From the NCBI GenBank assembly GCA_034359265.1, contig CP136890.1, forward strand, positions 84,469,501-84,533,500: a DNA stretch of 64,000 nucleotides, read 5' to 3'. Made by a program: the position numbers and the translations under genes. Below are positions 1-11,988 of the stretch, one piece after another (position 1 is the first letter of the stretch; each line of letters starts with the position of its first letter). The DNA comes from Canna indica (Eukaryota > Streptophyta > Magnoliopsida > Zingiberales > Cannaceae). Below the pieces are notes generated by a model that saw only the letters and a program-made list of their open reading frames with translations, did no database searches and was not told the origin of the DNA.

Positions 1-64
1 TATAAAGATAATTACGTGAATTTATTAGAAACAAACATCTAGAGCAAAATAAAATGCTTATTAC

Positions 65-3000
65 CTCTTTGAGCCAGTAGTGATACGTTTCTCTGATATT
101 AGTCTTCCTCCAAGCACTTAAGTCAAAGATATTCATCCCGTATGCCCATGCACATTCATTTGGGTTCAAGTTCTTGGCTATAATGGGATGTGAGAAGTTG
201 AAATATGTACTGAAGCGTTTGGACATAACCCACGTGTCTTTACCTCTACAAGTTTCTACAGCCCCATTTACCTTTCCTGCAAGATTGATCTCCCAAAGAG
301 GGGACAAGTCCCGCTGAATAACAACATCATCATCAAGAAAGACCACCTTGTTGAGGCTTGGAAACAACTGTAACAATGAATAAGTAAAAGAGAAGATGTC
401 ACCATGTCTCGGAGGAAAAGAAAAGACCAAATGAACTTTAGTTAATCTGGGATCATGTATTATAAAACCAACATTATCTCAGAACTCAGAGATGTAAGTA
501 ACTAGGCATCCAATAAATTCATTCAGCATATCTGATGAGCATGAAAATTCAGTTCTTAAAAATAATCTCTGTTATTAGAAGTTCAACTTGGTGAACAAGT
601 CAAACTGAAGCTTCTGCTAGCTTGGGAGTGTTTCTTTGGTCATGGATTGAGGTTTGTTGTTGAATTCACACATCAACCCTAGGTCAAATACAATTCACTG
701 GAGAAGAATTCTTGGACAGTAAGGCAATCCAATCAACCATCTGCAATTTACTCTTAAACAATGAACCTATTTCGGTTTCTCCCTTTGCTTTGTATTGTCC
801 AGAAGGCACAAATGACCACTTCTAAGATATTCTCTTTGCACTCTGATCATGTGAACTTCATCCATGATTTCATGAGCCCTAAATGGCATATTCCATTCTG
901 CCTACAGCTCTTCTCAGTTCTCACAGCATAACCATCTATTCTAAGCCCTTATCTAGAATTGCATTTAAGGACCTTATCCAGAATTGCAAATGGTGTGAGA
1001 CAACTAATCAGAAATCTTAGATCTGCCCCTACCAGAAAAAATACCACCATTGAATTTGTTCTTTCCAATCTTCACCTTAGATACAAAATGGGAAATTCTT
1101 ATCTCTCTATCTCAAAATAGAAAAGCATGCCTTTCTACAGGAATGCTATCTCAAAGCTTAAGATTTCCATTCTAAGTGTGAAGCATCAGCACCAGTGTAA
1201 TAGATGGTATACCCAAACCATACTACCTTATCCAACCAAAAATTGACTATCTCATAAGAAAACGTGTATGGAATGAGACTTAAAACCACAACCCCACTAC
1301 AATGCTAATTATTCGTTTCCTAATATTTGACACTCCATATTGATAGTTAACAGATACATAGTTTCATAGTCCTCAATCTTTCTGGTGCTGAGATGTTCAA
1401 GTTTTTTGTTCTTACTAAAATCAAATTTTGGCTCAGGTCATTGTCTTAAATCTGGTAAATGTACCTGCTTAAATCACTAGCCTAATTCTGATATTTCATA
1501 TATATGAAAATTGACCGTACCCAGCTCAATTTGCAAGCTATGAAAATCAAGATAGGATTGGAGTTTGGAACTGAGTTGAGAATATCAAGTTAAGACAGGT
1601 TTGGATTAATCTTGTCTTGGGCAATTCTTTGAGTTTGAGACTTTGAGCACAATTCAAACGTGGATCCATGATTTAAAAAATTAGCCGAAACGGTACGATA
1701 AGCCCGGTATTTACTGGTTTTTTGGGTTAGCGGTATTCAATATACCCGGTATTTGAAAATACCGGGTATATATGGTATACGGGGCGGTATATGGCGGTAT
1801 TTCGCCATATACTGCCCGGTTAGGGCGGTATGATGGTTTGTTAACTTTGGCGTTGCCAACGACGTTGAGCGCCGTTGGCAACGGGTGGCCGACAGCCCTC
1901 TCGGGCTGTCGGCCACATTTGTCGGCTCGTACCGCCCGATATCCGCCCGGTATGATAAACAGTGACCCCAAACGGCTCTCTAGCCATTTGGGGCCGGGTT
2001 TGGGGTGTTTTGGGGGCTATATAAAGCCCCCAAAACACTCCTTTCACTATCACTTACCCCTATATCCATCAATCTCTCTCACACCTTTTTTTATTAAGTT
2101 CTACGTAGAAATTCTATCGAAATGGCGCCGAAATCTCAAGCCGACCCCGTATGGCAGCACAGTCGTCGGTTGGAGAAGGCTCATCACTAGCAATGCCTCC
2201 ACTGTGATATGATTTCACGTGGTGGAGGCATCACTCGATTGAAGCAACACTTGGCCGGAGGATATCCCAACGTCGTCAATTGCGCCAAAGTACCGGCCGA
2301 AGTCCGGAAGATGTTCAAAGCGCAACTCAACAACAAGAAGGAGCAACGTCTTAAGACTGCAGCTCAACAAGCCGAGTTCGACCGACGAGCTACCCAAGAT
2401 GTCAGTGGTGGCCATTATGAGGCTCGAGGTGGCCATTACGACGAGGCGGCGGAACTTCAAGCCGGCATCCGAGCTTCATTGGAGCATGCTGAATTCGAAC
2501 AAGAACGGATGTATTATCCTGGATCTCAATTCGAATATGGCGGCGGAAGTGGCAGCGGTGGCATAAGCAGCGTCGACTCAACTTCAGCTGCCGGAGCAAT
2601 GGACTGAAGCAGTCCAATTCTTTCCGGTCCTTATATTGGTCGGAGTTCTAGCATGAGAGCACCTCATACTCAAAGCAGAGGAGGCAGCAGAGGAGGCCTT
2701 CGTGGATTCTTCACAAACCTCGGAGCAAGTGGTAGGAAAACTAATGTTGATGTTTTTTATCTTGATCCCAGGGCCATGGTTTAAAATCTCGGTACCGGTA
2801 CCGATTTCGGTCGCCGGCCGGTACCGGTACCGTATCGTACCGACACACGGTACGGGCCGGTACGAAAATTGCATACCGGCGGGGTTTTTTTAAGCAAAAA
2901 AGAAAAAGAAAAGAAATAACTCCAAATCTCCAATAACCACATAATTGATGAAGAAATGCTAAAAATCAATATTCAAATGTCAAATACATGAATACAATAT

Positions 3001-5365
3001 TTAAAATGCGGATGAATGACGTCTGTCGTATGGGTACATATCTTGGGCTTCGGGACATACACGACTAAGGTCAACACCGTAGATCTCTAATGCCCATATT
3101 TGGAAATTTTCTCATGGCATAATGCCTCGGTATCCATTATACCACATTGACATTAATGTTTCTTTGTTGGGATTCCAAGAACTATACCTTATATCATCAG
3201 TTGAGTAGGTACTGGATACAAGACGATGCTTGGGGCAAGACGAGGAAGTGGGAGTTGGGGAAAGCCATCTTTCCACTTCAGCCGGATTCCCGCAAATGCA
3301 ACCAACAACCCATACTACCGAACTATGGTGTCTACCATCCAAAAGGTAGACCCAGGTATTACCCTTCCAACTCCGTATGAAATTTCAGGACCTTTCCTTG
3401 AAGAAGTAGTCAATGAAATAAATCAATGGATTGACGGAATCAAGCAGCAATGAGGGGATTACGAATGTAGTTTGATGTGCGATAATTGGACCGGGCCAAT
3501 CCGAATGAGCATCATCAACTTCCTCATCTATTGCAATAGGAGGGTTATCTATCATAAGTCGGTGAACGCCTCCGATGAAGTCCATAGCGTTGTCTACATC
3601 TCGAAGCTGATGAAGGAGGTGATCGAGAAGAATGGACCCCAGAACTTTGTTCAAATTATAACCGACAACGGAGCCAATTTCAAAAGGGCACGTGAGATAA
3701 TTGAACTGGATTATTCTCACATATATTGGACTCCATGTGCAGCCCATTGTGTAGACTTAATGATGAAAGATATCGGTGCTATACCGATGGTGAAGACGAC
3801 GGTAAAGAAGGCGCAACAAATTACGCGCGTCATATACAACCACACATGGGTACACGCCCTTATGAGAAAATTTACAGAATGTATTTTTTTAAAATAATTT
3901 ATAGTATTTATTTATTAATTAGTTTAGGTGATAATTACTAATAATAATTCCATATTTTAGATGAAATTCTTCGACCGGGAGCGACTCGTTTTGCAACTAA
4001 CTTCATCGCATTAAGGTCGCTCCAACAACGTAAGGCGGGCCTTCGATCAATGTTTACAAGTGAGGAATGGTCTACATCAAGATATGTCGGAACTACTGAT
4101 GGAAAGCAAACCGAGAAGTACATCCTCAATACGCGCTTCTAGGATTGCATTACGGAGATAGTCGTCGCCGTAGAACCATTGTACAAGGTTCTACGACAGG
4201 TGGATATGGAAAAGACGTCTCAAATGAGTCATCTCTACCACTACATCCACCAAGCACAAGAAGAAATCAAGAGGTTTATGATTTCTCCAACCAAGTATAA
4301 ACCATTCATCGACATTATCTCCCAGAGGTGGGAGGATCAAATGGGTCGTGACATACACATCGCGGGTAATTTTTTATTTAATTTTCTGAAATTTATTTAA
4401 TTTTAATTCATTATGCTAAATTACTTATTAAATTTATAATATTTTGTAGTGTATTATTTGCGGTTAACGTGCCGAGATTCTATGGATCCAAGTAGCGTAT
4501 TATTAAATTACTTATTATTAAATTACGTTACTAAATGGACCAAGTGTCGAGATTCTATGGATCCAAGTAGCGTATTATTAAATTACTTATTTTTCCGAGA
4601 TTCAAGTGGCAATTTCGGAGATCCATTTGCAATATCGTGCCGAGATTCTATGGATCCAAGTAGATATAATTTTTTTTCAATTTATTTATTAATGATAAAA
4701 TTGGTAATCTCGTTACTAATATCAATTTTAAATCTATTGCAGTTGAATGGTGGTTGCAATTTGGAACCGAAGCTCCAACTCTTCGGAAGATTGCAACACG
4801 TATCCTCTCGCAAACCACATCATCAAGTGGATGCGAGAGAAATTGGTCGACCTTCGCCTTGATTCATACCAAGCCGCGCAACCGGCTTTCATATGCCCGA
4901 TTAGAGAAGCTAGTATACGTTCATTACAACAAGCGACTTTGAATGCGGACATTACAAAACGAAGATATTCAACATATAGATCCGTTCGATGTCGAGTTCG
5001 TCCAAGACGATGCGGACCCGATAATTGATTGGTGGAGTGCAGTGGAGAGCGACCAACCTCTTCTTGATGAACCAGGCGACCGGCCTTCACTAATTATATC
5101 TGATGCACTTGAGTCTCAGAGCCAACCAAAAGACATGGCCATTACTCCCTTGGACTCTCAACAAATTCGTCAAGCAAGACGCCGATCGGAATCGGACTCT
5201 CCATCTTCCCAATCAAAGGGAAAAAAGAAGGCAACACCTTCAAAGGCAAAAGGCAAAGCCAAAGGTAAACGACCAATTGATCCTTTGGATGCAATTGCAA
5301 AAGCAGAAGAGGACGAAGAAGACGAGCCCTCCGTTCATAGCAGTAGCAGCACAGAAGACGAAGGA

Positions 5366-5401
<36 letters not shown>

Positions 5402-8400
5402 CTATGGACAAATGAGCAATACTTCGATCACGCCACCCAAGATGATGACCATGGTGCTAGAACCAGACAAACAACTCAGGTGTACAAGAAGAGAGGCCCA
5501 CGTCGAGGAGGTGGACCGACAGCTTTGCAAGATTACCATCACGATATGATGAGTAGTTTGCAAGAGGTTTCTGAATCCACCTACTCTGTACCCAGTACCT
5601 ACTCAACTGATGATACAGGGTTTAGTTCTTGGAATCCCAACAAAGAAACGCTAATGTCAATGTAGTATAATGGATACCGAGACATTATGCCATAGGAAAA
5701 TTTCCAAATATAGGCATTAGAGACCTACGGTGTTGACCTTAGTCGTGTATGTCCCGAAGCCCAAGATATGTACCCATACGACGGACGTCATTCATCCGCA
5801 TTTTAAATATTGTATTCATGTATTTGACATTTGAATATTGATTTTAAGCATTTCTTCATCAATTATGTGGTTATTGGAGATTTGGAGTTATTTCTTTTAA
5901 AAAAAAAAAAAAAAAAACCCGCCGGTATGCAATTTTCGTACCAGCCCGTACCGTGTGTCGGTACGGTACGGTACAGTACCGATACCGAGATTTTAAACCA
6001 TGCCTGGATCAACACTCGTTATCTGAGATGCACGTACGTAATTTTTTGTTTTCTTTATATAGTAACTACACTGGTTCATCCAAGAGATAGTGGCACTATA
6101 TAGAACACTCTTTCTCGGGATACCGGAGATCAGCTAGCTAAATTTGTTTTTATATAGCCATGATCTCATGCATAAGACATGTTTGGATTGTTCTTGACTT
6201 GGGCAATTCTTCAAGTCTGAGACTTTGAGCACAGTTCAAACCTGGATCAACACTCATCTGAGATGCACTTAGATGAATATTTTGTTTTCTTTATATAGTA
6301 ACTACACTGGTTCATCCAAGAGATAGTGACACTATATAGAACACTCTTTCTCGGGATACCTGAGGTCAGCTAACCAAATTTATTTTATTTAGCCATGATC
6401 TCATGCATAATATCTCTTCACAACTCTTCACCCAAAATTTCATGTTTCACTCTTAATCTACACTCATGTACCTTTGTAACCTATCAAATTCTTGGTATAA
6501 CAACTTTGACATGTTAGCATGAGTATTTTGTAGATAGCAGCATGAGTATGAAAGTTAAGACCATTGTACTTATGTACCTCAGGCAGGTATACTCGGAGAT
6601 GGTTGAGTAATGAAATATATTTTGGACTTCTGGCCTGCAATTTTGAAGCAAAAACCCTAGGATTATCACTTGTATTGCTCCCCAAAACATGGTCACCATG
6701 ATAGTGCTTTCTGATAGCAAGGTGACTCTCTACAGCTTCAAGAACAGGTACATTTTCTCTTGTCAGCCAGCTGAACTGATGAACACCTTTAACCTCAATA
6801 ACAGCTGGTGAAATAGAATTCAATGCAAACCATGAATGCATTCCTGGATATGTCTTCTTGTCAGTTATCAGATGAAAGACTATCTTCTCAGGTCTTAAGG
6901 AGGATCTCACAACTGAAGTAACCACAACAGATGCTGCAACAATGTTGTCACTTGCTAAGACAATATGCTGGTAGGAGTTATCAGAAAGCAAAGGAAGCAG
7001 TTCTGGAGCTGGTAATTGCTTCCTGGCATGAGCATTGGATGAATATTCATCAGTCAAACGCAATGAAAGACAGTGGATGCCTTTAGGAACAGTGCTAGCT
7101 GCTAAATGCTTATGCAATTGTTCTGACAGTCTCGATCTTTTTACTTCCTTTTCCATATTTTCCATCTGCAGTGTTGCAGAAAAGTATGAGGTCAGAAAAA
7201 CATCTGACACAAGATTTAATAATGAAGAATACACTAAGGAAAAAAGAAACTTAGTCATAGGTAAAATAATTTATCTTAAAACAATAATGAAATAAATTTA
7301 CACAAGAGCAATGGGTATGTATCATGCATTGGTTATACAATAATTTCTGTTTTGTGATGGACATGTGGGAATGTAATGCTCACAAATAAAATTGGGTACT
7401 TGATCAGCATGAGAATATCATGGTGAAGATGATATGTCAGTAGGAAGGAGAGAGAGAGAGAACCTCAATGCCATTTCAAAGTTTAAAAAATTTTAATATT
7501 AAAAATTCAAATTTTGTCCACGTCATCATTGACGAACAATAGACAATCGGATACTTTTAAAGTCCCACATTGGTGATCTAGATAGTCTTTAAATAGATTG
7601 GACAATCCTCCCCCCAAGAGCTAGCTTTCGGGGTGGAGTTAGGGCCAAGGTTAATTTTCTAACATGGTATCAGAGTCAAACCACCTATGGCTGATATTGG
7701 GCCACCTGTAGAAGTTCACGCTTCAGATGTGGATCCTGGGCGCGAGGGGGTGTGTTAAAGTCCCACATTGGTTGAGGTTGTGATTTAGATAGTCTTTAAA
7801 TAGATTGGGCAATCCTCCCCCAAGAGCTAGCTTTTGGGGTGGAGTTAGGTCCAAGGTTAATTTTCTAACATGGTTCATGCTCGAGTTGTAGATCTAGGCA
7901 TGAGGGGGTTGTATTAAAGTCCCACATTGGTTGAGGTTGTGATCTAGATAGCTTTTAAATAGATTGGACAATTGTAGAGCTAGCTTTTGGGGTGGAGTTA
8001 GGTCCAAGGTTGATTTTCTAACAAATACAATTGAGACAAATGTGTTAGTTCATGATTCAATTGGAACAAATGAAAGAATTGGATTGAGATGAGAAAAACC
8101 CCAAAGTTCATGTATGTTCTCTATATCTTATATGTTTCTTTGTTACAAAATATATCTCTAAATTTTCATTAACCGGTATTTCATAATTGCATCTTATACT
8201 AGCACAAAGATATGCAATTATGTTGCCTCAACCCTTTTCCTATTTTGTGTGTTTATGCATGTGACATGTTTTGGGATATATGGCATGGAGCTGACATGCT
8301 ACCATGCTGAAAGAAGTTGAAGCATTTCAAGGTGTGAAAAATGTATATGCCACACCACACGTGTAAAAGAAAGAGAAAAATAGATGAATATCACAAAATG

Positions 8401-11261
8401 TCCAGAGTGCAATTGTTCCAAGACAAGTAGAAATAGACAGGAAGAAATAGATCATAGTCTTACCATTGCCTTCAGTACTAAGGCAAACATCTTGGCATTA
8501 TATTGACTATTCTTCACTTCACAAAGGAATTCACTGAAAGTTTCTGGTAACTTGATTTCAACAGGAACATCCTCGCCATTCACTTGATTAATTAGTTCAT
8601 ATAACTCTCTAACAATCCTCTGTAAAATATTAAAAAGGCAATCCAGTTAGAAACATCCATTTTATTTCTTTCCATAACTACAAATGACAAATCATAGTTG
8701 AAAACTTGAAATGTTAAAAATCTTTACCGAAGAATCAGCATGTCTCCTGACTAGGAACTGTGGTCCCAATCGTCTTCCTAAACAACCTGAACAGAATAAA
8801 AAAAAGGTGCAAGTTAGGACATGCAGAAATGCATGCAACCATCACTGCCCATTGCACATCAAATATATCAATATTTTTTAAAACAGTACATGAAAATAAA
8901 AATCAATTTTTATTAAACATAAAACACCACATTATATCCAACATTAATCAAAAGAACAAAAGGTGTCTGAACATATGTGAAAACAATTACAATGATCCTA
9001 CAGAGAAAAAAAGCAACATTGAATATAATGATTAAAAACGTAGTTGTAAACTGTCGTATTATAGGTCCTTTAAGCAAGCAAGATCTTTATAAGAAATGCA
9101 AAGTTCCAACTGATTCAATCCTATGAAACTACTATTTCTGATAGAACATTTCAGACAACATAAAAGTAGAAGAATGGTGTTGTCAAAGCTCAAAGGGTCT
9201 GCTTTCACATTTCAAAAGCTGATTGCTGAAGCCATATGTCCACTACATAATGCATATGCAGGTTAACTGACTACCTTTATAAGGAAAATAAAGAACAAAA
9301 TCAATTTTTTAAGGAGAGAAAAATGTTCACTTAGAAAACTCAAGCAAACTATGCAAGTTAGCAAGCGAATACATGAAACTATGATAGAAGTATGTCAAGC
9401 CAATGTAACATATTTTATATCTATCACTATGAAATGAACAAACAAAAAATAATCATGAATTGTGATTAGTCCCTTTATACATAATGTGAGAGCTTATGCT
9501 TGATAATTTCTGCTACATAGTGTTCCTCATAAGTTATATTTGGCTTGAAGCAGGTTATATTAGACTCATCTTATCTCATGAGGGTTCAATGCAGCAATTC
9601 ATGGCATAGATGTAGCATATAGGGCTAACAGCATTTTATAGTCAGACACAAACCAGATTCAGTGACATACCCAACTTATAAACACCATGGAGGATCATGT
9701 TTGACCCGCCTAGGACCAGCCAAGGATTTTGATGCTTGAGGCCCAAAAGAAAATAAAGTTGAGATGTTTCTGACTACATTTTCGTTTATAGATAATTAAG
9801 CATGCAAAACTAGCAACCCAACATAAATGTTGGTTGTACACTATGATGGGCTATGTAGAGAATACCATATTAATACAGCTTATACAGCTTATGGTCATGG
9901 CTTAATAAGTATCAATAGAATCCAGCACCAGCAACAAACCATACAGCTTTAGTACAACAAACCATATGTATTTATTAAATATACATATAAGGCAAGATAC
10001 TCTAAACCATGACCTGAATAATATACTGACTCAAAGAATGCCTAGGTTTGATAGTAGCTCAAACACGTATACCAAATAAATCTTGCTCAACATAGATCAC
10101 TCAAGTACAACTTTATAATATCTATTTCTCTGTAAACAGTATCAAGCTGCTGGAACTGAAACTATCAGAAACAACAATAATTTGTAAACATTATGCAAGG
10201 CCCAGAATAAAGTGCATTTCCAAAAAAAAAGAATTCAGGACCTGTACTAAATACTAACACACCACGTAACAGAGAACAAATAAGGTCTTAAAATATGGCG
10301 CAACAAAATGAAAACAAAATCACCATTTATGAATCTTTCCTATCCATAAAATTCAAAGAGGGCAAGGAGAATAAGTAGGCACAAAAATGAAATATAAATG
10401 AAGCTTTGTGAACATAATGAAAGTGAAGAATCTAAGAGGTCATGTTTATCCTAATTGTATCTCGCAAAAAGTTGATAGAAGAATGACATCATAAGGCAAA
10501 TGCAAAAACTGTCAGCCCAAATATCCAACCAAGAAATTACTAGCTAGAAGCACAGCAAAATCTACCTGTCTTGGCTACTAATTTGTGAAGTGAAATTACT
10601 GCAAATAATATAGAAAATGCTGCAGCAAGGAAAAAAACAATAGTTATGTATCCTGGTCTGTTCTGAATTTGTATGAAGCATATAATGATGAATGTATATT
10701 CCTCCAGACAACAAAAAAGAACATTAGACCGCTTCATTTTCAAATGAAAAAAGATAGATGATAAAACCAATATATGCGGCTATTACTTTACATTAATTAA
10801 TGACCAAAATGGATCAGACAAGTTATAAGAAACAAAGAGGTGCCCTGATAAAAGTTCAAACTTTTATTAGTATATGAATTCACTCAACTACTTGCTGATA
10901 TAAACATAACAATCCAGCGACAGAATAACTCATCAATTGAGAGCAGATCAATCATCGAAGCACTTCCAACAGTCGCAAGGACAAAATGCCCAGCTAAAAA
11001 TTTCGATCTAAAGAAAGAAAAATATCGAGTGATTGCGGCGGCTGGCTTACCAAGGGAGGAACAACTTTCAACGCCCTCGAGGGTGACGAACGCGGTGAGG
11101 ATGAAGATGAAGGGGAGAAGGAGGGCGAGGGCGAGGACGGCGTGGAAGAGGGTGCGGTAGGGAACGTGGCGCGGCTTGACCCGCACCTTCATCGAGTCCA
11201 TGAAGCCATTACTACTGGAGATGGTGATGCTTCGCATGCTCGGCGAGATCCGCAGCTGCAT
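65..11261 (-). CDS. GAUT13/14-like: GAUT13/14-like alpha-1,4-galacturonosyltransferase (GT8), 3' end beyond window
   Basis: Five exons on the minus strand: 11051-11261, 8728-8786, 8464-8619, 6578-7165 and 65-367. Every intron is GT-AG and the phases close, giving 439 residues; the final exon(s), about 95 residues by comparison with the family, lie off the left edge. The start is the first ATG of the MQLRISPSMRSITISSSN N-terminus, which is conserved in this clade. A type II membrane anchor lies at residues 38-60. The GT8 domain begins near residue 165 (PKGIHCLSLRLTDEYSSNAH). The metal-binding DDD (FLDDDVVIQ) is at about 350-352 and the WAYGMNIFDLSAWRKTNIRETYH block ends the visible part. Known for the family: Golgi enzymes of homogalacturonan/pectin synthesis that use UDP-galacturonic acid. 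No frameshift or stop in the exons. The intron between exons 4 and 5 is 6.2 kb because of a hAT insertion; the intron between exons 3 and 4 carries a TRIM array. The GAUT13-versus-14 assignment is by recall of the plant proteins. Confidence 0.93.
368..1595. other. Intron of the GAUT gene, left of the hAT element
   Basis: Unique-looking AT-rich intron sequence between exon 5 and the transposon. No coding frame, RNA gene or repeat recognised. Confidence 0.6.
2775..3218 (-). repeat. Inverted copy of the hAT right end inside the transposase gene
   Basis: Reads as the reverse complement of 5590-6002. It starts CATGGTTTAAAATCTCGG, runs through the CGGTACC-rich subterminal DNA and reaches back into the last codons of transposase (STYSTDD, SSWNPNKETLMSM on the minus strand). 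It lacks a second terminal repeat at its inner edge, so it is not a complete nested element. It interrupts the transposase between the linker and DUF659. The two arms could fold into a stem of about 410 bp. Confidence 0.88.
4468..4665 (+). repeat. Tandem repeats in the hAT transposase (CGAGATTCTATGGATCCAAG units)
   Basis: Three near-identical units of CGAGATTCTATGGATCCAAG at about 4470, 4549 and 4642, with a diverged copy between the last two. They read PRFYGSK in the transposase frame, the position of the conserved hAT NPRF motif. The duplication disrupts the frame. Confidence 0.75.
5590..6002 (+). repeat. Right arm of the hAT inverted repeat (true 3' terminus)
   Basis: Partner of 2775-3218. 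It includes the transposase stop, the 3' untranslated region, a run of A residues at about 5900 and the CGGTAC-rich subterminal repeats before the terminal TTTTAAACCATG. Confidence 0.88.
7555..8023 (+). mobile_element. TRIM retrotransposon array: three LTRs and two internal domains
   Basis: Three related LTRs of about 110-118 bp lie at 7555-7664, 7753-7870 and 7912-8023. Each begins near TGTTAAAGTCCCACATTGG and ends TTTTCTAACA. The first LTR is followed by a primer-binding site TGGTATCAGAGTC (7665-7677), a spacer of about 75 bp and a polypurine tract (GAGGGGGTG) before LTR 2. A shortened internal domain (7871-7911) with its own polypurine tract precedes LTR 3. Possible target duplication GATAC (7550-7554) / AATAC (8024-8028). 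No coding capacity, as expected for TRIMs. It lies in the GAUT intron between exons 3 and 4. Confidence 0.82.
8787..11050. other. Intron 1 of the GAUT gene
   Basis: 2.26 kb of AT-rich intron. I see no repeat boundary or convincing coding exon. Short open frames here have no recognisable family. Confidence 0.65.
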
Positions 11262-11492
11262 CCTCGCCGCCGGCGCCGCCGATGGGCGGGCGGGCGGTGG
11301 CTCTAAGTGCAGCGGTGGAAGGGCTGGGAAGAGAGAAGGAAGAGGTTGGGCGATGCGAGATCGAGGTGGGAATGGGACTCGGATGCTGCATTGGGGATCA
11401 GGGAAGGATCAGGGCGAGGCATTTCGTGCTTTGTTCTTCTTGGCCGCCTTGTTGTGGTCTTTTTCTCGTCCCTCTCTGTATTCATATATTAC

Positions 11493-11500
11493 ATTTATAA
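11493..11500 (-). promoter_or_regulatory. Candidate TATA box of the GAUT gene
   Basis: TTATAAAT on the minus strand, about 235 bases upstream of the ATG and just before the GC-rich 5' leader (11262-11470). Position and sequence fit a plant core promoter; there is no transcript evidence. Confidence 0.5.
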
Positions 11501-11540
11501 ACACAGATTATTATCATTATTATTATGTTATTAAATAACA

Positions 11541-11945
11541 TGATTTTTACCCTCCAACTAATAAAAATAGAGTATAAATAACCTTAAACTTTTTTATTTT
11601 TACCTCAAACTATAGAAATGAATAAAATACTCTTAAATATTTTTTTGATAAATTTTTTACTCTTAGGTAAACGAAAATAATTAAATAATAATAATATTTT
11701 TACTCATGTCTAGAGGTAGAAAAAAAAATTCCTTAGAAATTGGTAAAAATACAAGTATTTTTCAGTTATTTTCGTTTGTCTAAGCGTAAAAATCTATCAA
11801 AAAATAAGTTTTGAAGTATTTTTACTCATTTCTAATAGTTCAGAGATATTTTACAACTGTTTTTGTTTGTTTAAGGTAAACATCAATCAAAGAAGAGTTT
11901 AGGAATATTTTTATCTCATTTTCAATAGTTCGAGGATAAAAATCA
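11541..11945. repeat. Fold-back (palindromic) element 1 upstream of the GAUT promoter
   Basis: Left end TGATTTTTACCCTCCAACTA and the reverse complement of the right end (TGATTTTTATCCTCGAACTA) match, and the match continues through most of the element, with a short deletion in the left arm. AT-rich, non-coding, about 405 bp. Superfamily unclear because no target duplication is evident. Confidence 0.72.
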
Positions 11946-11988
11946 GGTAAAGAAGATTTTTACTTCATCTTATTTTTTGTTTAATAAG

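Larger units (their letters stand above)
2122..5665 (+). pseudogene. hAT transposase pseudogene (BED finger, DUF659, hAT C-terminal domain)
   Basis: From ATG 2122 the frame reads a BED-type zinc finger (DPVWQH, then CLHCDMISRGGGITRLKQH) broken by a TAG at 2188. It continues to a TGA at 2605 and a linker to about 2770. Coding resumes after the inverted insert at about 3225 with NPYYRTMVSTIQK and the DUF659 blocks SLMCDNWTGP and ITDNGANFKRA, interrupted by TGA at 3451. Introns are apparent at about 3890-3960 and 4365-4450. A TAG follows TRF at about 4141. The dimerisation domain SSSGCERNWSTFALIHTK starts near 4810; after KRL a TGA (4940) precedes an in-frame acidic tail with an 11-Asp run ending at 5665. 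At least five in-frame stops in otherwise well-conserved sequence mean it is dead but fairly young. Confidence 0.9.
1667..6002 (+). mobile_element. hAT superfamily DNA transposon, 4.3 kb, inserted in a GAUT intron
   Basis: Terminal inverted repeats start CATGATTTAAAA at 1667 and end TTTTAAACCATG at 6002. The element is flanked by an 8-bp target duplication, CGTGGATC (1659-1666) and CCTGGATC (6003-6010), one mismatch apart. Eight-base target duplications are characteristic of hAT. Both subterminal regions are rich in CGGTAC/CCGGTA motifs, expected as transposase-binding repeats. It encodes a decayed transposase on the same strand (BED finger, DUF659, hAT C-terminal dimerisation region), opposite to the host gene. 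An extra inverted copy of the right end sits inside at 2775-3218. Because the transposase is broken, the element is not autonomous. Confidence 0.92.
1596..6415 (+). repeat. Tandem duplication of about 240 bp in the GAUT intron, split by the hAT element
   Basis: The segment beginning at 1596 (GTTTGGATT...GGGCAATTCTT...) continues after the transposon at 6003-6175. A second copy of the whole unit runs 6176-6415. The second copy is uninterrupted and shows the empty-site sequence CAAACCTGGATCAACACTC, confirming where the element inserted. Confidence 0.85.

Noticed and set aside
1711..2212. Open frames at the left end of the hAT element (1711-1971 minus, 1772-2212 plus).
   Set aside because: They lie in CCGGTATT-rich subterminal repeats upstream of the transposase start; their compositions follow the repeats.
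5142..5411. Histidine-rich minus-strand frame and methionine-rich plus-strand frame.
   Set aside because: Both are shadows of the GAT-repeat coding the poly-Asp tail of the transposase.
10540..10770. Minus-strand frame with a hydrophobic stretch inside GAUT intron 1.
   Set aside because: No family match, not needed to complete the GAUT protein, and the exon 1-exon 2 junction closes in phase without it.
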